From contig NZ_JOEA01000006.1 in assembly GCF_000719115.1 (NCBI RefSeq), positions 62,001 through 126,000 on the forward strand: DNA of 64,000 nt, in the 5' to 3' direction. Below the pieces are notes generated by a model. It ran no database searches and had not been told where the DNA came from. It was given only the letters and a program-made list of their open reading frames with translations. Positions 1-8,654 of the stretch are shown here, one piece after another. The position numbers and the translations under genes are program-made. Within the stretch, counting starts at the first letter, position 1. Each line of letters opens with the position of its first letter. The stretch comes from Lentzea albidocapillata (GTDB lineage: Bacteria; Actinomycetota; Actinomycetes; Mycobacteriales; Pseudonocardiaceae).

Positions 1-144
1 CGGTACGTGCCCGACCAGCGCACCGGTGAGGCGGTGCTGGCGTGCGAGACGGGGTCCGTTCTGCTGGACGCCGACGAGGTGTCGGCGTTGCACGACACGC
101 TTCGCGCGCACATGCCGGACCGGATGAGGCCCCTCCCGATCTAG
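1..144 (+). CDS. C-terminal end of an unidentified protein (5' end outside window)
   Basis: An open frame runs from the first base to a TAG at 142-144 and encodes about 47 residues. The peptide ends in a short acidic helix (LLDADEVSALHDTLRAHM) and a PLPI tail. Nothing here identifies a family; helices of this kind are common at the C-terminus of small actinobacterial proteins. It converges on the minus-strand gene whose stop codon begins at 141, so the two overlap by a few bases. The start lies upstream of the window and the function cannot be called. Confidence 0.6.
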   Translation, partial: RYVPDQRTGEAVLACETGSVLLDADEVSALHDTLRAHMPDRMRPLPI

Positions 145-1097
145 TTGATCGGCGCGGGAGAGCTCGCCTCCGGGACCAGGATCGCGGGCGTTCCCGAACC
201 GTCCGCGGGCACCGCCCACACGTCGTTGAGTCCGTCGTCGCGCTGGATGCCGTACGCGACAGTCCTGTCGTCCACCCAGGCCGGTTGGTCGTCGATGCTG
301 CGGGTCTCGGCGAGCTCCGTGATCGCGCGTGTCGCGAGGTCGAGCACGGACACCCGCCAGCCCTTCTGCGGGTCGCCGCCGACCGCCTTCTTGTAGGCGA
401 TGCGGGTGCCGTCCGGTGAGAGCGACGGGCACTCGACGTCGTCCATGTCCGTGAGCGGCCGGATCCTGCGTGCCGCGAAGTCGCCTTCGAGCAGGTAGCG
501 GTGACCGCCGGTGGACATGGTGGCGTAGAAGCGGTTGTCGTCGGCGGTGAACGTGACGCCCCAGTAGTTCGTGTCGATCGGCCGCTGTGGCATGCCCTCG
601 ACCGCGAACTCCTCCAGCGAGGTGACCAGCGTGCCGGTCTTCGTGTCCAGGATGCCCGTGCTGGTGGAGAACCCGTTGGCGGCGTAGGAATGTCCGTCGA
701 CGAACAGTGTCCAGGCCACCATCCGGCCGCTGGCCGACACCCTCGTGCGGTTCGGGAAACCGGTCAGCGGCACCGTCCTGAGCTCCTTCAGGTCGCGGTC
801 GAGCACGGCCAGTTCGCTCGCCTTCAGCGCTCCTACCGGCCGCAGGCAGGAGATCGTGCCCGCCGCCGAGTAGACGCGGTCGCAGCGCTGTTCGGTGACT
901 TCCCGCGAACCGGCCGGATCGGTCCGCGACACCGTGGAGAGCTTGCCGTTGCTCAGAACCATCAGCCGCGGCCCGGCACCGGCCGGAACGGACTGCGCGG
1001 CATCGTCCGGCGTGGCACCGGACAACGCGGTGTAGCCGGCGGCGACGCCTCCGAGCAGGACGGCGGCGGTCAGGGTGATCAGCAGGCGCTTGTTCAT
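141..1097 (-). CDS. Secreted or membrane-anchored TolB/WD40-like beta-propeller protein
   Basis: The protein has 318 residues. The start chosen is the ATG at 1097, which overlaps the stop of the MFS gene as ATGA. Residues 1-25 form a signal peptide or signal anchor (MNKRLLITLTAAVLLGG) with no lipobox cysteine. The rest contains TolB/WD40-like blades: SPDGTRIAYKK and AWVDDRTVAYGIQ match the repeating 'xDG(T/R)xxAY' strands of six-bladed propellers. Such proteins usually act outside the membrane as binding scaffolds, and no catalytic residues are seen. It is the last gene of a three-gene minus-strand operon with the MFS transporter and the secreted phosphoesterase. The partner is unknown. Family assignment is fair; function is inferred only. 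Confidence 0.7.
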   Translation of the reverse strand: MNKRLLITLTAAVLLGGVAAGYTALSGATPDDAAQSVPAGAGPRLMVLSNGKLSTVSRTDPAGSREVTEQRCDRVYSAAGTISCLRPVGALKASELAVLDRDLKELRTVPLTGFPNRTRVSASGRMVAWTLFVDGHSYAANGFSTSTGILDTKTGTLVTSLEEFAVEGMPQRPIDTNYWGVTFTADDNRFYATMSTGGHRYLLEGDFAARRIRPLTDMDDVECPSLSPDGTRIAYKKAVGGDPQKGWRVSVLDLATRAITELAETRSIDDQPAWVDDRTVAYGIQRDDGLNDVWAVPADGSGTPAILVPEASSPAPIN

Positions 1098-2299
1098 CGG
1101 CGGCGTCCCAGGAGTGCGGCGGTGGCGATCAGGGCGCAGACCACCGCGACGGCGGCGATCCTGGTGGCGGCTTCGGGGCTCCAGAACTGCCAGGCGAGGC
1201 CGAACAGCACGGACGAGCCGAGGTAGGCGAGCGCCTGTCCACTTTGGATCAGCGCGATTCCCGTGGTGCGCAGGCGTTCCGGCAGCACCGGGCCCGCCAG
1301 CGCCATCAGCACGCCGTCCGTGCACGCGTAGAAGACGCCGTAGAGCAGCACCACCAGAACGAGGAGCGGCCAGCCGCCCAACGGTCCGTGCAGCAGCAGG
1401 TAGACGACGGTCAGCGCGCCGTAGCCGGCCAGCATGACCTTGAGCCGGCCGATCCTGTCGGCGAGCGCGCCCAGCGGTGCGGCGAGCAGCAGGTAAACCA
1501 GGCTCGTGCCCACCGCGAGCAGCGGGAACCAGCCGAACGCCAGCCCTTCGCGCTTCTGCAGCAACAGGTACACGAAGCCGTCGCCGATGGTGACCAGGCC
1601 GAGCAGTGACGCGGCCAGCACGATCCGGCGGACAGCCGGGTCCTTGAGCAACGCGAGTTTGAGAGGCTCCTTGCGCGCCAGGGGTTCCGGCCGGTCCCGC
1701 ACGTAGAGCACGAGCACCAGCACACCGAACGCGGCGATGCAGGCGCTGGTGACGAACACGGCGTCGAACGACTGGGCGGAGGCCGCGAGCACGGCCATCG
1801 CGACCAGTGGCCCGGCGAACGCGCCGATGCCGTCCATCGCCCGGTGCACGCCGAACGCCCGTCCCAGGTCGCCGCTGGGCGTCGAGAGGGTGATCAGCGC
1901 GTCGCGCGGAGCGGTCCGCAGACCCTTGCCCGCGCGGTCGGCGGTGATCGCGAAGCCCAGCGCGGTCAGGGAGTTGCCGGCGGCGAGGAGTCCGAGCTTG
2001 GCCACCGCCGAGATGCCGTAACCGAAGCCCGCGACGGCCTTGCGCTTGTTCGTCCGGTCGGCGAGGTAGCCGCCCGCGAGTCTGAGGAGCGTGGTGGCGC
2101 CGGTGTAGACGCCGTCGATCAGCCCGTACGCGGCGGGACTGAGCTGGAGGCCGATGACCAGGTACAGCGGCAGGATGGCGGCCACCATCTCCGACGAGAC
2201 GTCGGTGATGAGGCTGACCGTGCCGAGCGCGAAGACGTTGCCGCTCAGCCCTTTCCAGTTCGCCGTCCTGGGTTTGTCGATCGTGGACAGGTACATCAT
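1094..2299 (-). CDS. MFS transporter
   Basis: About 401 residues with some twelve hydrophobic segments. The N-terminal half carries the loop 2-3 region (GGYLADRTNKRKAVAGFGYG), and DRAGKGLRTAPRDALI is typical of a major facilitator subgroup of actinobacterial exporters. The C-terminal half repeats the pattern at APLGALADRIGRLKVMLAGY. Two consecutive ATG codons lie at 2299 and 2296. A GGAGG sequence sits 3 nt before the first and 6 nt before the second, so the second may be the real start. It lies 17 bp downstream of the phosphoesterase and overlaps the propeller gene by 4 bp, so the three are probably cotranscribed. The substrate cannot be deduced. Confidence 0.85.
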   Translation of the reverse strand: MMYLSTIDKPRTANWKGLSGNVFALGTVSLITDVSSEMVAAILPLYLVIGLQLSPAAYGLIDGVYTGATTLLRLAGGYLADRTNKRKAVAGFGYGISAVAKLGLLAAGNSLTALGFAITADRAGKGLRTAPRDALITLSTPSGDLGRAFGVHRAMDGIGAFAGPLVAMAVLAASAQSFDAVFVTSACIAAFGVLVLVLYVRDRPEPLARKEPLKLALLKDPAVRRIVLAASLLGLVTIGDGFVYLLLQKREGLAFGWFPLLAVGTSLVYLLLAAPLGALADRIGRLKVMLAGYGALTVVYLLLHGPLGGWPLLVLVVLLYGVFYACTDGVLMALAGPVLPERLRTTGIALIQSGQALAYLGSSVLFGLAWQFWSPEAATRIAAVAVVCALIATAALLGRRR

Positions 2300-2316
2300 C
2301 GGCCTCCAGCGGTCCG

Positions 2317-3675
2317 TCAGTGACAGTTGGTGGTGCCGCTGTCGGTGTAGGTCTTGCCCGCGACGGGGACGAACTGCCAGTCGAAGCTGTTGCTGCGCAG
2401 CGTCAGCTTCAGCACGCCCTGGGTGCCGGTGTTGCGGGCCTCGCTGTTCGGCTTGATCGTGCCGAAGCCGTAGGCGCCCGCACCGCCCATACCCGCGACG
2501 AACGTCCGGATGCCGCGCGAGTTGTCCAGCCCGCCCGTGGGGTTCTGCGGGGCGAACCGCTCGTACTGGTGGTTGTGACCGAAGACCACCACGTCGGCGT
2601 TGGCGTCGTACAGCGCCTGGAACAACGGCCTGGTGGCCGTCGAGGGCGCGTGGTTGGCACCGCTGGTGAACAGCGGGTGGTGCCAGTACGCGGCGGTGCA
2701 CGGCTTCGTGCTCGCCGCCAGGTCCTGCCGCAGCCACTGCTCCTGCGCGCTGCCCGCCGACATGCTGATGTTGGAGTTCAGCGACACGATGTGCCAGTTG
2801 CCGAGGTCGTAGGAGTAGTAGCCCCGGCCGGACGGCCCGGCCTGTGCGCCGAAGTAGTTGTAGTAACCGGTGGCGCCACTGGTGTGGTAGTCGTGGTTGC
2901 CGGGCGAAGGCCGGGTGCGCGCCTTGTGCCGGCCCCACGTGGGCTCGTAGTAGGTGTTGAACTGGCTCGCGGTGCCGTCCGGGTAGACGTTGTCGCCGGT
3001 GGTCCAGACGGTGCCCTGGATGTTGTCCAGCAGCGCGGCCGTGGCCGTGTCACCGGAACCGGAGTCGGCGATGTCGCCGGCGCCGACCCAGACCGGGTCG
3101 CCGGGAGGCGGGATGGTGCCGTCGGTGACGACGAGCTGTGGTGCGGTGGAACCCGACTCGCGGGAGTCGTAGTCGGCGCCGTCCGTGCTGCTCGACGTGA
3201 TGCCGATGCTGTACGTGCCGTTGCCCGTGACGTAGCTGGTGACGTCGACCTCGTACCAGGCGTTGCGCACGACCGAGCCGAGCGAGCCGACCGTGGCGCC
3301 GTCGATCGCGGGCTGGTTGTTCCAGGTGACCGCGGTCTCGGTCCAGCTGACGTTCGACATCGCTCTGAACGTGCCGCCGTTGGGGCTTGCCGCGCCGGAG
3401 ACGTCGTCGGTGTGGATGCGCAGCTTGGCGTTGCTGACGCTGCCGGTGATCCCGGAGACGGTGAACTTGAGGAACGTCCGCTTGATCGGCGAGTTGTCGA
3501 TGCCGAGCTGGCCGGAGGTGCCGTAGTTCGTGCCGGTGGACCCGTTGTCGACGTAGGTGTCGGCGGTGGGTGTGAAGGTGGTGGTGGCAGCCTGAGCTGC
3601 GGTGGAGGCGGTGAGCGTGGCCGCCGTGACGATGACGGTGGAGAGCACGGCCAAGGGAGCCCTGCGACGTGACAT
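2317..3675 (-). CDS. Secreted metallophosphoesterase (purple-acid-phosphatase-like) with N-terminal DNRLRE/CBM96-type domain
   Basis: The protein has 452 residues and a Sec signal peptide (about residues 1-29, ending AAQA). Residues 30-180 resemble the DNRLRE/CBM96 beta-sandwich: FTPTADTYVDNGSTGTNYGT, then KRTFLKFTVSGI. The catalytic domain follows with the calcineurin-like metal-binding blocks in order: GDIADSG, GDNVYPDG, GNHDYH, HHPLF and FGHNHQYERF. These supply the Asp, Asn and His ligands of a dinuclear metal centre that hydrolyses phosphomonoesters or diesters. It is the first gene of the operon, and promoter signals should lie in 3676-3846. It probably scavenges phosphate outside the cell. 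Family certain, substrate unknown. Confidence 0.92.
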   Translation of the reverse strand: MSRRRAPLAVLSTVIVTAATLTASTAAQAATTTFTPTADTYVDNGSTGTNYGTSGQLGIDNSPIKRTFLKFTVSGITGSVSNAKLRIHTDDVSGAASPNGGTFRAMSNVSWTETAVTWNNQPAIDGATVGSLGSVVRNAWYEVDVTSYVTGNGTYSIGITSSSTDGADYDSRESGSTAPQLVVTDGTIPPPGDPVWVGAGDIADSGSGDTATAALLDNIQGTVWTTGDNVYPDGTASQFNTYYEPTWGRHKARTRPSPGNHDYHTSGATGYYNYFGAQAGPSGRGYYSYDLGNWHIVSLNSNISMSAGSAQEQWLRQDLAASTKPCTAAYWHHPLFTSGANHAPSTATRPLFQALYDANADVVVFGHNHQYERFAPQNPTGGLDNSRGIRTFVAGMGGAGAYGFGTIKPNSEARNTGTQGVLKLTLRSNSFDWQFVPVAGKTYTDSGTTNCH

Positions 3676-3846
3676 GCCGGTCCTTGTGGTGGTGGGCGGA
3701 CATGGGCCGTCGCGAAGAGTAGGGGTGCGATGGTTCGGTCACCAATGATCGTTCGGCGGCGGTTCGGTGAACGGTGGGAAAACCCCACCAGGGGGTGACT
3801 TCCGGCGGCTCGGTATTTCCACGGCTGCCGCTCGCTCCGTAAGAAC

Positions 3847-4425
3847 ATGGGAGTCGAGGTCTGCGACCCTCGCTGGCTCACGGCCGTGCCGGAAGCCGAG
3901 CTTGTGGTCGCGCTGGACGAGGTGGGTGGATACGCCGCCGACGGGCACCGGGTGACGGTGCTGATCGACCTGGTGCCGGGCAATGTGTCGATGCTGCGCG
4001 GCCTGGCCGCCGAAGCCGTGGGCGAAGGCGCCCGCAAGGTGCGGGTGCGGCCGCACGGCGTCGATCGGGTCGACCTCGTCTACGCGGCGGTGGAGCTGAA
4101 CCGGATCGCGGAGGACGACGCCGTCGAGGTGCAGTTCGACGTCACGTCCGCCGCGTTGCTGCGGGCCGATCCCACGGCGTTCGTGCGGGTCGATCCGCTC
4201 GTGGTGAAGGCCGACGGGACGGTCGTGCCGATCTGCGCCGGGCTGGAGCGGTACGCGCTCGGGTCACTCGGGTCGCTGGACGACCTGGTGGCCGCGTGGG
4301 ATCCCGAACCCGTCCGGGACCTGTGCCGGGTCGCGCTGAGCCGCGCGCTGGCCGACACCGGGCCGCTCGTGTCCTGGTACGAGCACCTCACCCGGACAGC
4401 AGCCGGGCTGCGGTCCTCGTGTTGA
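3847..4425 (+). CDS. Hypothetical protein resembling the C-terminal half of a radical SAM/SPASM protein
   Basis: The protein has 192 residues. An in-frame TGA lies at 3796-3798 and there is no other start codon before the ATG at 3847, so nothing is hidden upstream. The sequence VTVLIDLVPGNVSMLRGL looks like the second half of a radical SAM TIM barrel. LVVKADGTVVPICAGLERYA and LGSLGSLDDLVAAW look like the 'dGtv.PC....lGnl' tail that follows the barrel. No CxxxCxxC cluster motif is present, so it cannot be a working radical SAM enzyme on its own. Its last 38 bp overlap the convergent PHP gene. It may be a 5'-truncated remnant or a stand-alone domain; the family call is tentative. Confidence 0.5.
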   Translation: MGVEVCDPRWLTAVPEAELVVALDEVGGYAADGHRVTVLIDLVPGNVSMLRGLAAEAVGEGARKVRVRPHGVDRVDLVYAAVELNRIAEDDAVEVQFDVTSAALLRADPTAFVRVDPLVVKADGTVVPICAGLERYALGSLGSLDDLVAAWDPEPVRDLCRVALSRALADTGPLVSWYEHLTRTAAGLRSSC

Positions 4426-5374
4426 TCACCTGCTCCGGCTCGACACCGCACTCCTCCGCACGCGCGCAGCCGTAGTTCAGCCAGTCGAGCTGGCCGGGCG
4501 CGTGCGCGTCGCTGTCGACGGAGAACGTGCAGCCGGCGTCGACGGCCAGGCTGAGCAGCCGGCGCGGGGGATCGAGCCGTTCCGGCCGTGAGTTGATCTC
4601 GACCGCGGTGCCGTGCTCGGCGCAGGCCTCGAAGACCTGCACGGCGTCGAACTGGGACTCCGGGCGGCCCTTGCCCACGACCAGCCGGCCCGTGCAGTGG
4701 CCGAGGATGTCGACGTGCGGGTTCCTGACCGCGTTGACCATCCTGCGGGTCATCTCGGCGCGCGGCATCTTCAGTTTCGAGTGGACGCTCGCGACCACGA
4801 CGTCAAGGCGTGCCAGCAGATCCTCGTCCTGGTCCAGCGAACCGTCGTCGAGGATGTCGACCTCGATGCCGGTCAGGACCAGGAACGGCGCCAGTTCGGC
4901 GTTCAGCTCGGCGACGACCTCGAGCTGCTTCTCGAGCCGCTCGCGGGAGAGTCCATTCGCGACGGTGAGGCGCGGGGAGTGGTCCGTCAGCACCATGAAC
5001 TCGTGGCCGAGATCGCGTGCCGCCTCGGCCATGTCCCTGATCGGGCTGCCGCCGTCGGACCAGTCGGAGTGGACGTGGCAGTCGCCCTTCAGTCGCGCGC
5101 GCATCTCCTCGCCGCCGGTGATGTCGACGTGCCGCAGCTTCGCCAGGTACGACGGCTCGCGGTTCGCGAGCGCGTCCGCGACGACACCGGCCGTCGACTT
5201 GCCCACGCCCTTGAGGTCGGTGAGCGTGCCGAGCCTCGCCCGTTTCTCGACGTCGGCGGGGTCGAGGTGGGCGAGGACGGCGGCCGCGTTGCGGAACGCC
5301 TGGACGCGGTAGGTCGGCTCGCCGGCACGTTCGAGGTGGAAGGCCACCTGCTTCAACGCCTTGACCGGATCCAT
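4388..5374 (-). CDS. PHP-domain phosphoesterase with helix-hairpin-helix N-terminus (PolX-like without polymerase domain)
   Basis: The protein has 328 residues. Residues 1-85 carry a DNA polymerase beta-type helical region with a helix-hairpin-helix (LTDLKGVGKSTAGVVADAL). Residues about 95-328 are a PHP domain with its metal-binding signatures: DCHVHSDWSDGG, VLTDHSPRL, EVDIL, VVASVHSKL, DILGHCTGR and SVDSDAHA. Bacterial PolX joins the same two modules through a polymerase core, but that core is missing here because the protein is far shorter than PolX (about 570 residues). PHP domains hydrolyse phosphoesters, for example in 3'-5' exonuclease action or histidinol phosphate hydrolysis. A role in DNA end processing is inferred from the HhH. 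It starts at ATG 5374. Confidence 0.85.
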   Translation of the reverse strand: MDPVKALKQVAFHLERAGEPTYRVQAFRNAAAVLAHLDPADVEKRARLGTLTDLKGVGKSTAGVVADALANREPSYLAKLRHVDITGGEEMRARLKGDCHVHSDWSDGGSPIRDMAEAARDLGHEFMVLTDHSPRLTVANGLSRERLEKQLEVVAELNAELAPFLVLTGIEVDILDDGSLDQDEDLLARLDVVVASVHSKLKMPRAEMTRRMVNAVRNPHVDILGHCTGRLVVGKGRPESQFDAVQVFEACAEHGTAVEINSRPERLDPPRRLLSLAVDAGCTFSVDSDAHAPGQLDWLNYGCARAEECGVEPEQVINTRTAARLLSG

Positions 5375-5518
5375 ACCTCTTCCTACCTCATCGGCGGTGT
5401 CCGCGCGCTGTCTCGAATGGCGCCGTCGCGGTGAATTTCACCCGACCTTCGGGGGTGTCGACCGGGACGGCGACTGCGAAAGCGTTCTGTCGCTGGCCGA
5501 CGATCGTGAGGGGTACGC

Positions 5519-7090
5519 GTGAGGAAGCGTTGGGGCGCGGCGGCTTTGGTCGCTCCGCTGTTCATGTCCCTGGTGGGAACGGCCCAGGCGGCGCCGGGAC
5601 CGTTGGACGAGTACTACACGCAGACCGTCGCCTGGGCCGAGTGCCCGGCGGGCTGGGTCTCGCCCTCGACGGGGATCGAGTGCGCCACGGTCATCGTGCC
5701 GATGGACTACAAGAACCCGGGCAACGGCAACCTGGAGATCGCCATCTCGCGCAGGAAGGCCACAGATCCGGCGCGCCGCAGAGGCGTGCTGATGACGAAC
5801 CCGGGCGGTCCCGGTGGTTCGGGTCTCGGCGCCGTGCACTGGTTCAACGCCCAGACCGACGTCCTGAAGATCTACGACGTCATCGGCATGGACCCCCGCG
5901 GTGTCGGCCGGTCGACGCAGATCCGGTGCATCTCGACGCCGTCCGACGATGAATTCCCGTCGCGCCCAACGGATTCGCAGCTCGCGAACTGGTCGGACTA
6001 CGCCCGTGCGGTCGAGGAGAACTGCCAGCGCGGCGGCGGTGAGATGCGCCGGTTCATCTCGACCATGAACACCGCCCGCGACATGGACGTCATCCGCGGA
6101 GCCATGGGGGAGAAGAAGATCTCCTACGTCGGCTACTCCTACGGCACGCAGCTCGGTGCCGTCTACGGCTCGATGTTCCCCGCGCGCCTCGACCGCAGCG
6201 TCCTCGACTCCGCCCTGGACCCGCTGAAGACGTGGCACGAGCAGGACGTCGACGTGGTGGACGCGATCACCGACAACCTCCGCAAGTGGACGGAGTGGAC
6301 CGCCGCCCGCAACGGCACCTACGGCCTCGGCACCACCCCGGCAGCGGTGCGCGGCGAACTCGACGCCATCGCCGCACGCCTGAAGACCGGTCCCTACGGC
6401 GGCTACGCGGACGTGACCTCCTTCGACTACGCGGCCGGCGCCACCCGCTACCGCCGCTCGTGGGCCGCGTTCTCCCGCCACATCGCCTCGATCAAGGCGG
6501 GTGCCGCGGACCCGGCCGAGGCCTCCGCGATCGTGGCCGCGCTGAAGAAGGGCGACATCGAGCCCACCTCACCGGGCACCTTCCAGGCCGTCGTGTGCGA
6601 GTGGGACTGGTTCTCCGACGTCAACACGTACTACAACGACATGAAGCGCTGGCGCGACACCAACCCCTACGGCGGCACCGTCGACTACATGGCGCCGACC
6701 AACTGCACGTTCCGCGCCTTCCAACGCCCGGAGAAGATCCCGGCCATCACCCGCAAGTACCCGGCCGGCCTCGTGGTCAACTCCGACGGCGACACCCAGA
6801 CCCCGCTCGCCAACGGCCGCGTCATGGCGGAGCACCTGCGCCAGCCGCTGATCAGCGTGGCGAACGACGGCCAGCACGGCCACTACGCGTTGCGCCGCAA
6901 CACCTGCGTCGACACGCTGGTCAACAAGTACCTGGTGTCGGGAATCCTGCCGGCGTCCCGGGTGACCTGTGCCGGGACGGACATCGCGGAGACCGTGCCT
7001 CCGGGGCAGGCGGCGGCCCTGGGCGCGCAGCCGGCCCGGCCGTTGAGCGACATCCTGGGTGAGATCGCGGCGGAGACGAAGCCGTTCTGA
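5519..7090 (+). CDS. Secreted alpha/beta hydrolase, tripeptidyl aminopeptidase (TAP/SlpD-E) family
   Basis: The protein has 523 residues. The GTG start at 5519 follows GAGGGG by 5 nt. A signal peptide covers residues 1-25 (ends GTAQAA). The alpha/beta hydrolase fold shows the oxyanion-hole segment NPGGPGGSG, then GMDPRGVGRST, the nucleophile elbow GYSYGTQLG (Ser), the acid VNSDGDTQTP (Asp) and the histidine in NDGQHGHYAL. The C-terminal TAP-like domain, with conserved cysteines (RNTCVDTL and RVTCAG), matches the Streptomyces tripeptidyl aminopeptidase family. These enzymes cut tripeptides from the N-termini of extracellular peptides or pro-proteins. The gene stands alone, with about 200 bp of noncoding sequence after it. 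Confidence in the family is high. Confidence 0.93.
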   Translation: MRKRWGAAALVAPLFMSLVGTAQAAPGPLDEYYTQTVAWAECPAGWVSPSTGIECATVIVPMDYKNPGNGNLEIAISRRKATDPARRRGVLMTNPGGPGGSGLGAVHWFNAQTDVLKIYDVIGMDPRGVGRSTQIRCISTPSDDEFPSRPTDSQLANWSDYARAVEENCQRGGGEMRRFISTMNTARDMDVIRGAMGEKKISYVGYSYGTQLGAVYGSMFPARLDRSVLDSALDPLKTWHEQDVDVVDAITDNLRKWTEWTAARNGTYGLGTTPAAVRGELDAIAARLKTGPYGGYADVTSFDYAAGATRYRRSWAAFSRHIASIKAGAADPAEASAIVAALKKGDIEPTSPGTFQAVVCEWDWFSDVNTYYNDMKRWRDTNPYGGTVDYMAPTNCTFRAFQRPEKIPAITRKYPAGLVVNSDGDTQTPLANGRVMAEHLRQPLISVANDGQHGHYALRRNTCVDTLVNKYLVSGILPASRVTCAGTDIAETVPPGQAAALGAQPARPLSDILGEIAAETKPF

Positions 7091-7292
7091 TCGTGTGAAC
7101 GATCTTGTCGGACCCTCCGAGTACGTTGAGATCTACCGATTCCGTGATTTACCAGTGAGCTGGGAACACTCGCCTGGTTGCTGCTACTGACGGTCGGATG
7201 TGCTGCTACGCGGTAGCATCACATCCGATCCTCGGCAGCACTCTCGGGCCGCCTGTGAGCTGCGCCGTTGCGGGCGTCGCTGGTGCCGGCCG

Positions 7293-8138
7293 TCAGCGGT
7301 TGTCGAGCCTGTGTTCAAGCCAGCGGCGCGCGCCTTCGGTGGCGTCTGTCCCGGCAAACTTCCGCTCCCAGAGGCGCACGAGGGAGGCGGTGTACGCGGT
7401 GATCCCGTCTGGATCCGCTGCCCGGAATCCGTCGAGTTGCCCGGCCCATGCTTCAGCGGCTGAGGGCGGATGTCCTGCGGCGATGAGCCGAACAGCGACT
7501 TGAGCGCCGTCAACCCACGGAGCGCCAGACCTCCACCATGCCCAATCCACGACACGAGCGCGGTCCGAGATGAGGAAGTTGAACGGGTTCAGGTCGGAGT
7601 GGATCAAGGCCGTGCCGTCCATGTAGGCCGGTGCGCGGCTGGCCCACTCCCTGATTGTGGCTGCGTTCTCCCGAGACCAGGCGTGGGCATCTTCGGGTAG
7701 CTCCATGCTCAACTCGCGGTCGAGAGCGGTAGCCCATTGCTTCCCCATCTCGCGCTTCGCAGAGGAAGTAGGGGGCGCGTTGGTCGTGCTGATCGTTCGC
7801 ACAGCGTCGGCCAGCATCGGCAGATGCGGCGATCCAGGGGAAAAGTCGGCATGCTGCCCGGACACGTGCTCGAACCCGAGCAGCAGCCAACCTTCCTCTT
7901 CGATCTGCCACAGCAACCGTGGTGCCAGCCCCTCGGGCAGGAACGGGTTCACGGCTGCTTCGTTGCGGTGCATGAAGGACTGAGGATCGTCCGCCTTGAC
8001 GCCCTTGCAGAAGAACCAGCCATCCGTAGCCATGAGTGAGACGGCGATCTCGGAGTTCCGGCCCGCTGGCGCGTCCTCCGTGTCGATCACATCGCCGACC
8101 TCCTTCTCGACTGCGTTCACGAGGGCCGGAGGTAGCAC
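7293..8138 (-). CDS. Aminoglycoside/choline-type phosphotransferase family protein
   Basis: The catalytic loop HSDLNPFNFL (HxDxxxxN) and the metal-binding VVDWAWW (DFG-like Asp) mark the APH/protein-kinase-like fold. At 281-288 residues the length is normal for the family. The GTG at 8138 is the only ordinary in-frame start but has no ribosome binding site. Upstream codons at 8159-8141 read INRLDWT, and AGGAG lies 7 nt before an ATT codon at 8157-8159, so translation may begin there. It is the last gene of the minus-strand operon that starts with a 50-aa Cys-rich peptide at 9191. Substrate unknown; an antibiotic is only one option, because many APH-fold proteins phosphorylate small metabolites. 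Confidence 0.85.
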   Translation of the reverse strand: MLPPALVNAVEKEVGDVIDTEDAPAGRNSEIAVSLMATDGWFFCKGVKADDPQSFMHRNEAAVNPFLPEGLAPRLLWQIEEEGWLLLGFEHVSGQHADFSPGSPHLPMLADAVRTISTTNAPPTSSAKREMGKQWATALDRELSMELPEDAHAWSRENAATIREWASRAPAYMDGTALIHSDLNPFNFLISDRARVVDWAWWRSGAPWVDGAQVAVRLIAAGHPPSAAEAWAGQLDGFRAADPDGITAYTASLVRLWERKFAGTDATEGARRWLEHRLDNR

Positions 8139-8183
8139 GGTCCAGTCAAGGCGGTTAATCGTCAGTCTCCTGTCCAGGCGGTG

Positions 8184-8654
8184 TTACGGCTGGTCTTCCT
8201 GCCCGCAGCTGGTACAGCCGGCGTGGCACTGAGTGCACTTGCCCGCTTCCGCGAACCACAGCTCTTTGTGGATCGGCAGGCCTGCTGCCTCGATCGCGTC
8301 CACCGTAGGCCTCAGCGTGTCGGCCACGTCGGTGCTCTCCCCGCTCGGCGCGGCGAACTTTTCCGGGACGTGGTGAAGGAACCGCCCCGCGACGCGCTCG
8401 CAGAACTCGGCGTAGTCTCTTGTGCTCAGGATGAACTGATGCCAGCCGATGTCGACCTTTTTACTCGGCCGGTAGCGGTTGCACGGGTTCAGCGCGCATA
8501 CGGTGAGGAAGCTCAACGTGTCGCTGATGATCTGGTCCGCCTCCATCAGCGGAAGTCCGCTGTCCTCCGTGATCTGATTCCGCCACGTCATGCGGAACTC
8601 CGTGGAGACAGTTGCCTGAGCGGCCTTGACCTCAGGCTCAAGCGTTGTCGTCAT
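8184..8654 (-). CDS. Glycine-rich-domain-containing-type (GRDP-like) hypothetical protein with four-Cys tail
   Basis: The protein has 156 residues. The ATG at 8654 was chosen because GAAAGGA precedes it by a few bases; the frame stays open further upstream. The middle carries KVDIGWHQFILSTRDYAEFC and RFLHHVPEKF, the WH-x-F-I-L-x-T and Y-x-x-F-C blocks I associate with the actinobacterial 'glycine-rich domain-containing protein' family. The last 17 residues contain C140, C143, C147 and C150 (CTQCHAGCTSC), a CxxCxxxCxxC pattern that could bind metal or be modified. It overlaps the preceding 134-aa gene by 17 bp and is followed by the phosphotransferase. No enzymatic function is known to me; family call moderate. 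Confidence 0.75.
   Translation of the reverse strand: MTTTLEPEVKAAQATVSTEFRMTWRNQITEDSGLPLMEADQIISDTLSFLTVCALNPCNRYRPSKKVDIGWHQFILSTRDYAEFCERVAGRFLHHVPEKFAAPSGESTDVADTLRPTVDAIEAAGLPIHKELWFAEAGKCTQCHAGCTSCGQEDQP

Noticed and set aside
2320..3672. Long plus-strand open frame (450 codons) opposite the phosphoesterase gene
   Set aside because: It is a GC-rich antisense shadow with Arg/Gly/Val-biased composition; the minus strand has complete catalytic motifs and a signal peptide.
3676..3846. Search for a gene upstream of the radical-SAM-like fragment
   Set aside because: An in-frame TGA and the absence of start codons leave only promoter sequence for the divergent phosphoesterase.
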